64,000 bases of DNA from CAZKAP01 sp964552195 (lineage in GTDB: Bacteria; Bacteroidota; Bacteroidia; Flavobacteriales; Flavobacteriaceae). This document shows, one piece after another, positions 58,796 to 64,000 of the stretch (positions are counted from its first letter, which is position 1; each line of letters begins with the position of its first letter). Under the pieces are notes generated by a model. It saw nothing but the letters and a program-made list of their open reading frames with translations, was not told the DNA's origin and did no database searches. Made by a program: the position numbers and the translations under genes. Where the stretch lies: contig CAZKFM010000002.1 in the NCBI GenBank assembly GCA_964552195.1, forward strand, positions 310,001-374,000, in the 5' to 3' direction.

Positions 58796-59491
58796 ATGAG
58801 AAAACAGATCATCGCCCTCGGTGGAGGAGGTTTTTCAGATGAACCGGATAATCCTCTTCTGGACGAATACGTCTTGAGTCAATCTGAGCAGGACAATCCG
58901 AAGATCTGTTTTATTCCCACCGCAAGCGGTGATGCCAAGGAGTATATCGATGCCTTTTACCAGTGCTTCGATCGCATGGCTTGCGAACCCAGTCACCTGA
59001 GTCTTTTCGCCGGGCATACCGATTCCATGGAGGAATTTTTGCTCACCAGGGATATACTTTTCGTCGGCGGGGGAAATACCCGGAATATGCTGGTCATCTG
59101 GAAGGAATGGGGCCTGGATGCCCTGTTAAAGAAGGCCTATGAACAGGGAATTATCTTATCGGGAATCAGTGCAGGGGGCATCTGCTGGTTTTAGGGAGGG
59201 CTGACCGATTCCATTCCCAAACGTCTCTCAGGTCTGGCCGGACTGGGTTTCTTAAAGGGGAGTTTTTGTCCGCATTACGACAGTGAGAACCTCAGGCGGC
59301 AGGCCTATCACGAACTGATTGGATCCGGTGAACTGAATGAGGGATGGGCTTGTGACGATGGGGTAGCCCTGCACTACGTCAATGAAAAGTTGGTGAAAAT
59401 AGTCTCCTCTCGGAAGGAGAGTTATGCCTACTATCTTTCGCAAAATTCTCATCCCGACGACAATAGGATTGTCCCGGAATATTTGGGTTAG
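58796..59491 (+). pseudogene. Peptidase E-like (S51) dipeptidase, interrupted by an in-frame amber codon
   Basis: The frame encodes a normal-length (231-residue) S51 peptidase that would cleave Asp-X dipeptides. Codon 133 is TAG (59192-59194), just after the nucleophile motif GISAGGICWF (Ser125). Beyond it the frame continues without another stop, showing the expected LTDSIPK, LGFLKGSFCPHYDSE and a proper end at 59489-59491. A G-to-T change from GAG (Glu) would explain it. Either a very recent nonsense mutation or a sequencing error is likely; readthrough is less likely. As written, the product is a 132-residue fragment lacking the catalytic histidine region. Confidence 0.85.
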
Positions 59492-59495
59492 CGCC

Positions 59496-61028
59496 CTAAA
59501 GGGATTCCGGTTTGGAGAAATACTGACTTGCCTGAGTTTCCAGTTCAGCACGCTCATCAGGATCAAGTTTATCGAGCAGGTTGTACATCATGCTCATCCT
59601 GGGATTTTTGCGGAGTTTGTCCTCGTGGGTGGACAGGAAGTTCCAGTACAGGGAATTGAACGGACAGGCATCCTCTCCCAGCTTCTTTTTAGGCTTATAG
59701 GAACACCCTTTGCAGTAATCCCCCATCTTGGAGATGTAATTGGCCGAGGAAACATAGGGCTTGGTGGCCATGATACCCCCATCGGCCCACTGGCTCATAC
59801 CATGGGTATTAGGGAGTTGTACCCATTCGATGGCATCCACATAAACCCCCAGGTACCAGGCATCAACCTCAGCAGGCTCGCAGCCATAAAGAAGAGCGAA
59901 GTTCCCGATGACCATCAGGCGCTGGATGTGGTGGGCATAGGCCAGTTCCAGGCTCTGCCCCACGGATTGCTTCATGCAGTTCATTCGTGTTTCGCCAGTC
60001 CAGAAGAATTCGGGTAGCGGCCTGTGATTGTCCAGCGCATTGAGCTCTTTATAACCAGGCATCTCCTTCCAGTACAGGCCGCGCACAAATTCCCTCCATC
60101 CCAGGATTTGCCGGATGAACCCCTCCACTTGCGAGATATGAATCTTTCCGCTTCGTTCCCGGTAGGCATTTAGTACGGCATCGATAACCTCAAGAGGGGA
60201 GAGGATCTTTACGTTCAGGGCAAATGAAATACGGGAATGAAACAGGTAGGGTTCACCTGCGGCGAATGCATCCTGATAGTCTCCAAACCAGGGTAGCAGG
60301 TGCTGACAGAAGTGGTCGAGCCAGACCAGGGATTCGTCCCGGTTCACGGGTAAGTCAAGCCCCTTTTCCGGCACCTGTCCGAAAGTCTTTACCCCGGCCT
60401 CGTCCATTTCTTTTAGCAGGTGGTGCAGTGGGTGTGCAAAAGAGGGAAACGCGGGTACGGGCGGGTCGCCCTTCCATTTCTTCCGGTTTTGCTGATCGTA
60501 ATTCCATTTACCACCCTCCGGCTGTTCCCCTTCCATCAGGATGTGGTAACGCTTTCGCATATGCCGGTAAAAGGTCTCCATAAGCAGGCGTTTTTTACCC
60601 CGGAACAACTCGGCAAGTTCCCCGCGCTCGGATAGAAAGTGTTCGGTGGAACAGGCTGAGGACGAAATGGACAGGGCATCGGCGATCTCCTTGAGCTGAA
60701 GATCGAGACGGTACTCGTCGGGCTCCTGATACTCGAAGGTGTCGGCACCGGTCAGCTCGGTATAATACAACACCAACCTTTTCAGGTCCCAACGGGCTTT
60801 CTCGTCGGTAATGGGCACGTAGTGGATCCGAAAGCCGCTCTTGGAAAGCCGCTCAGAGAAATTCCGCATGGCCAGAAAAAATCCACATACTTTCTGCACG
60901 TGGTGCAGTACGTAGTCGGTTTCCTGTCTCAGTTCGACCATCAGGTATTCTGCAGTTTCGGTTGGCTGGCTGAACCAGCTGTGATTTTCGTTGAGCTGAT
61001 CGCCCAGTATGAGTCGGAGTTTAGGCAT
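59496..61028 (-). CDS. Iron-sulfur bacterial cryptochrome/(6-4) photolyase
   Basis: A 510-residue photolyase of the FeS-BCP (PhrB/CryB) group. The N-terminus LRLILGDQLNENHSWF is typical of the deoxyribodipyrimidine photolyase-related domain. The four 4Fe-4S ligands can be seen: Cys in LYGCEPAEVDAWY, CKGC after GDY, and Cys in EDACPFNSLYWNF. The family repairs (6-4) photoproducts with FAD, a lumazine antenna and blue light. It overlaps the DASH cryptochrome gene by 8 bp and ends 4 bp from the broken peptidase E gene. Confidence 0.95.
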   Translation of the reverse strand: MPKLRLILGDQLNENHSWFSQPTETAEYLMVELRQETDYVLHHVQKVCGFFLAMRNFSERLSKSGFRIHYVPITDEKARWDLKRLVLYYTELTGADTFEYQEPDEYRLDLQLKEIADALSISSSACSTEHFLSERGELAELFRGKKRLLMETFYRHMRKRYHILMEGEQPEGGKWNYDQQNRKKWKGDPPVPAFPSFAHPLHHLLKEMDEAGVKTFGQVPEKGLDLPVNRDESLVWLDHFCQHLLPWFGDYQDAFAAGEPYLFHSRISFALNVKILSPLEVIDAVLNAYRERSGKIHISQVEGFIRQILGWREFVRGLYWKEMPGYKELNALDNHRPLPEFFWTGETRMNCMKQSVGQSLELAYAHHIQRLMVIGNFALLYGCEPAEVDAWYLGVYVDAIEWVQLPNTHGMSQWADGGIMATKPYVSSANYISKMGDYCKGCSYKPKKKLGEDACPFNSLYWNFLSTHEDKLRKNPRMSMMYNLLDKLDPDERAELETQASQYFSKPESL

Positions 61029-62307
61029 CGTTCAACCAGGTGTTTCTGAACCATCCTTTGGCATCGTATCTATCCGCCTGCATGCGAATATTGAATTTGC
61101 GGTCCCTGGGGTCATTCCCGACTCCGCTATTATACATCCAGTTTCCCCAGTTGCTGTGCACATCGTAATCAATAAGCAGGCTCTCGAACCAGGATGCTCC
61201 TATTCTCCAGTCTTGCCAAAGCTCTTTTGACCAGTAGCTCGCTACATTTTGCCTCCCCCGGTTACTCATCCAGCCTGTGGCAGCCAATTCCTTCATATTG
61301 GCATTGACAAAGGGTTCCCGGGTTCGGCCCTGAGTCCATTCCTCGAACTGTTTTGGATCCATATACCATTCATAATCTTTGTTCAGGATACCTCCTAATT
61401 GAAAAATGGCGTTGCCGTACTTCATGGAAACATACTTGAAGTAATCTCTCCAGATCAGCTCGAATACCATCCAGTAGGTATCCTGGTTTCTCACTACGGA
61501 TTTTTCATATTCTTTTACCTCCCAATAGATCCTGCGCGGCGAAAGGGCCCCTATCGCCAGCCAAGCCGAGAATTTACTGCTGTAATCGGTGCCCAGCAGG
61601 CCATTTCGCGTCTTCTTATAGGTGCTCAGGGAGTGGTTTTCCCAGAAATATTCTCGCAGTCGTTGCTGTCCCGCCTTTTCACCGCCTCTAAAGGGGAACG
61701 CGCTGCGGGGATCGGTAGTTATTGGTTGTAGTCCCAGCTCCTCCAGGGAAGGTATCCCGGTCTCAGGTAGCCCGTTCAGATCCTGCTTCCAGGGTTCTGG
61801 AATCGCAAAAAGATCCCGCACGCGGGACTGTTTCTCACAAACCTTGCGGAAAGCGGTGAAAACATCCGGTAGATCCCGTAATTGCTGAAAAGGGATATCC
61901 CGGGGATGAAAGAGAAACTGTTGGTACGCGGACATCCACTTCAGGTTGGGGTCACAGCCCTCCTTACACCGATTCTCGACATCCTTCTCTTCGGCGGTCC
62001 ACTCTTTCTGAAAAAGGATGTGGCTGACCTTAAGCTCCCGGGTTAACTCGGGAAGAACGTCTTCGGGTTTCCCGTGAAAGACCAGTAGAGGTATCCCGAG
62101 CTCGCCCAGAGCCTCTCTCAATGCGTGGACGCTCTCTCGTATGAAGTTTCCCCGGTAAGGCCCGGTTTTTGGAAAACCCCAGGGGGTTTCTTCGTATTGT
62201 CTGGGGTCGAAGAAGTAGACTCCGGCCAGGGGCAAATGACGATCGGCCTTGGATAGCCACTCGTGATCGTCCGTACGCAAATCATTCCGAAACCATATCA
62301 ATTGCAT
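61021..62307 (-). CDS. DASH family cryptochrome
   Basis: A 428-residue FAD photolyase-fold protein. The photolyase N-domain starts MQLIWFRNDLRTDDHEWL; the FAD domain shows FSAWLAIGALSPRRIYWEV, WRDYFKYVSMKYGN, ATGWMSNRGRQNVASYW and SNWGNWMYNSGVGNDPRD, which together are diagnostic for CRY-DASH (single-strand CPD repair, possible photoreceptor). The ATG at 62307 is chosen; upstream in-frame codons overlap the DUF2256 gene. It sits in the middle of a four-gene overlapping operon. Confidence 0.95.
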   Translation of the reverse strand: MQLIWFRNDLRTDDHEWLSKADRHLPLAGVYFFDPRQYEETPWGFPKTGPYRGNFIRESVHALREALGELGIPLLVFHGKPEDVLPELTRELKVSHILFQKEWTAEEKDVENRCKEGCDPNLKWMSAYQQFLFHPRDIPFQQLRDLPDVFTAFRKVCEKQSRVRDLFAIPEPWKQDLNGLPETGIPSLEELGLQPITTDPRSAFPFRGGEKAGQQRLREYFWENHSLSTYKKTRNGLLGTDYSSKFSAWLAIGALSPRRIYWEVKEYEKSVVRNQDTYWMVFELIWRDYFKYVSMKYGNAIFQLGGILNKDYEWYMDPKQFEEWTQGRTREPFVNANMKELAATGWMSNRGRQNVASYWSKELWQDWRIGASWFESLLIDYDVHSNWGNWMYNSGVGNDPRDRKFNIRMQADRYDAKGWFRNTWLNDA

Positions 62308-62444
62308 GTTCCTTTGTTTTGGCGGCAGCGCTGGCTGCAATAGATTACGTCGTCCCAGTTTTTCTCCCATTTCTTCCTCCAGCTGAAAGGTCGTTGGCAA
62401 ACCGGGCAGACCTTGGTAGGCAAGTTGGGCTTCTTATGAGCCAT
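62298..62444 (-). CDS. DUF2256 small zinc-ribbon protein
   Basis: A 48-residue protein starting MAHKKPNLPTKVCPVCQRPF. The two pairs CPVC and CSQRC, with WRKKWEKNWDDVIYC between, are the DUF2256 pattern, probably one zinc site. The family is very often beside photolyase or cryptochrome genes, and its function is unknown. It overlaps the cryptochrome start by 10 bp and the flavin reductase stop by 11 bp. A longer in-frame start at 62480 lies inside the upstream gene and is not needed. Confidence 0.9.
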   Translation of the reverse strand: MAHKKPNLPTKVCPVCQRPFSWRKKWEKNWDDVIYCSQRCRQNKGTCN

Positions 62445-63069
62445 CGGGCAGGGGTTCAATGGGCTCTCCGGGTTGGGCATAACCCAGGCGCTCCCTGAGT
62501 GTACCCTGGTAATAGGAATTCAGGCCTATGACACCGGCGTTTCCCAATTTGGGATGATCGATGAATCCATCTTCGCTGACAGAGTCCTCGGGTAATTCGA
62601 CCCACTCGATCTTCACAGTCATGAAAATGCAGTTGTTTTCAGGGATCAGGTATTCCCCGCTGTAGCTGCAACCTATGCGAACGGGACTCTCCTCCACTCC
62701 GGGGGCCTGGAACCCTTCTCGGAATACCGGTGTCAGAGAGGCTGCCCCGAACTCGGATATTCCCGCCGGGTATTTGGCAGAAGTGGCATGGGCATCCCGT
62801 ATGCGCTCCAGGGGTACGGAATTGATGGTAAGCTGCCGATGCTTATGGATCAGGTCGTAGGTATGTCTTTCTACGGTTAACGGTCGGAAGATCAGGCCTA
62901 ACAGGGGAGGGTTGCTCCCCACGTGGCTTATCGAATTGAAAATGGCCAGGTTAGCGGATTCCGACGAATCCCCTGTACCTATCATATACGCCATGCGATA
63001 CCCTGAGAGTGAATTCAAGAAAGTGGCTCTCTTTCGCCTATCCCAATGTTGAAAGGAGATATTCTGCAA
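62434..63069 (-). CDS. Flavin reductase family protein
   Basis: A 211-residue FMN-binding split-barrel protein of the flavin reductase-like group. The segment ANLAIFNSISHVGSNPPLLGLIF is the flavin-binding signature, followed by HTYDLIHKHRQLTINSV. The start is TTG at 63069: a TAA lies two codons upstream in frame and the next ATG is 26 codons inside the domain. It is first in an operon with DUF2256 and two FAD photolyases, so supplying reduced flavin to them is a plausible inference. It diverges from kmo. Confidence 0.88.
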   Translation of the reverse strand: MQNISFQHWDRRKRATFLNSLSGYRMAYMIGTGDSSESANLAIFNSISHVGSNPPLLGLIFRPLTVERHTYDLIHKHRQLTINSVPLERIRDAHATSAKYPAGISEFGAASLTPVFREGFQAPGVEESPVRIGCSYSGEYLIPENNCIFMTVKIEWVELPEDSVSEDGFIDHPKLGNAGVIGLNSYYQGTLRERLGYAQPGEPIEPLPDGS

Positions 63070-63074
63070 ATCTT

Positions 63075-63112
63075 AGTATATTGTTTAACTATACTGTAAA
63101 AGTAGTAAACAA
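63075..63112. promoter_or_regulatory. Overlapping inverted repeats between the photolyase operon and kmo
   Basis: TTGTTTA (63081-63087) and TAAACAA (63106-63112) are perfect arms 18 bases apart. A second pair, AGTATA (63075-63080) and TATACT (63090-63095), overlaps it. The site begins 5 bases before the TTG start of the flavin reductase gene. It is a candidate operator for a regulator serving one or both divergent genes. Confidence 0.45.
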
Positions 63113-63196
63113 AAAGGAGAATTTGTCCGGTTTTAGGCGGAATAACCAGGCCAGTGAGGGAAAAGCTCTAAATTGTGGCCGATCAAAAAATTTCAT

Positions 63197-64000
63197 TTGG
63201 AATACGAGGAGCAGGCAGGGCAGAAGCCCCAGAAGATCGCAATCGTAGGTTCGGGCCTGGTAGGTTCACTACTGGCCGTTTATCTGATCAGAAGAGGACA
63301 CCGGGTGGATATCTTCGACCGCAGACCCGATATACGTACCGTTGAGTTTTCAGGAAGATCCATAAATCTGGCCATGTCAACTCGGGGTTGGCAGGCACTG
63401 GAACAAGTTGGACTGGCCGATCGAGTAAGGGAGATTGCCATACCTCTGTATTCCCGCACCATGCATCCCATCGAGGGTGACCCGTACGAACAGCCCTATG
63501 GGTCTGAGGGTCAAGCTATCTGGTCCATATCCCGGGGCCTGTTGAACAGAAGGATGATTGACCTGGCCGAGGAGGCAGGAGCAAATTTCTTTTTTAACGA
63601 GAAGGTATGGGACGTTGACCTGCCTTCCGCGACTCTCTATACAGGTGAAACGGAAAAAGGCGCATGGAAGGAATATGGCTACGATCGCATTTTTGGATGC
63701 GACGGGGCGTTTTCACGGGTACGACACAAAATGCAGCGCAGGAGTCGGTTCAACTATTCACAACATTTTATCGAACTCGGCTACAAGGAATTGACCATTC
63801 CTCCGAATCCCGATGGCAGTCACAAATTAGACAAGCATACCTTTCATATATGGCCCCGGGGCAAATTCATGCTGATAGCGATGCCCAATACCGATGGAAG
63901 CTTTACCTGTACCCTGTTTCTCCCTCATGAAGGGAAGCAGTCTTTCGAGAACATAACGACCAAAAAAGAAGCGAAGAAGTTTTTTAAGGAATATTTCCCC
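63197..64000 (+). CDS. kmo: Kynurenine 3-monooxygenase, 3' truncated by the window edge
   Basis: The first 268 residues of an FAD monooxygenase that hydroxylates L-kynurenine with NADPH and O2. The N-terminal Rossmann motif IAIVGSGLVGSLLAVYL, the EFSGRSINLAMSTRGWQALE segment and SISRGLLNRRMIDLAEEAG are diagnostic, as is IFGCDGAFSRVR. There is no ATG before the domain: the frame is bounded by TGA at 63155-63157, and TTG at 63197 or TTG at 63173 are the possible starts. Kynureninase, the next enzyme, is at 33227. The C-terminal part lies outside the window. Confidence 0.92.
   Translation, partial: MEYEEQAGQKPQKIAIVGSGLVGSLLAVYLIRRGHRVDIFDRRPDIRTVEFSGRSINLAMSTRGWQALEQVGLADRVREIAIPLYSRTMHPIEGDPYEQPYGSEGQAIWSISRGLLNRRMIDLAEEAGANFFFNEKVWDVDLPSATLYTGETEKGAWKEYGYDRIFGCDGAFSRVRHKMQRRSRFNYSQHFIELGYKELTIPPNPDGSHKLDKHTFHIWPRGKFMLIAMPNTDGSFTCTLFLPHEGKQSFENITTKKEAKKFFKEYFP

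Overview
The window looks like chromosomal DNA of a marine, gliding-type Flavobacteriia (Bacteroidota). Support comes from three proteins with the type B type IX secretion (T9SS) sorting domain, two PorP/SprF-family partners, a T9SS PLUG protein, the DUF3667/DUF6702/DUF6747 families, TAnnTTTG promoter elements and a Na+-NQR operon. The bases look moderately GC-rich for this class, as in Robiginitalea- or Muricauda-like genera, but the genus cannot be fixed by eye. I saw no rRNA, tRNA, CRISPR, prophage or insertion sequence.

Left part (1-35.7 kb): mostly housekeeping and envelope genes. These are a truncated sdhB, an aminotransferase and desaturase pair, rsmG, pruA, and PLUG-DUF3667-apaG. A complete nqrABCDEF operon follows, with an extra small gene and apbE, the flavin transferase that loads FMN onto NqrB and NqrC. 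Next come gpmI-GH97-map-methyltransferase, an ankyrin protein and a 53-residue membrane protein sharing a bidirectional terminator, and a cell-surface operon (tail-fibre-like protein, type B T9SS protein, GNAT, M15 and M48 peptidases). A regulatory-domain protein, DUF6702, an M1 peptidase, tatA, PAP2, an O-methyltransferase, and kynU with an MFS transporter complete this part.

Middle part (35.7-58.5 kb): two related adhesin cassettes on the minus strand, separated by a clpP paralogue. The first encodes a 5,334-residue protein, a PorP/SprF protein and an OmpA/PD40 protein. The second encodes a 687-residue protein of the same architecture plus its own PorP/SprF protein. The giant protein holds 39 tandem Ig/cadherin-like units; by coordinate arithmetic, units 2-37 are each 108 residues (324 bp). 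Two Calx-beta-like domains, two 214-216-residue calcium-type aspartate-rich modules and the T9SS type B domain follow. This is the most striking object in the window.

Right part (58.8-64 kb): a peptidase E gene broken by one amber codon, then an overlapping light-response operon (flavin reductase, DUF2256, DASH cryptochrome, iron-sulfur photolyase). It diverges from a truncated kynurenine 3-monooxygenase across a short spacer with a clear inverted repeat. With kynU at 33 kb, this points to tryptophan-kynurenine catabolism, although the two genes are 30 kb apart.
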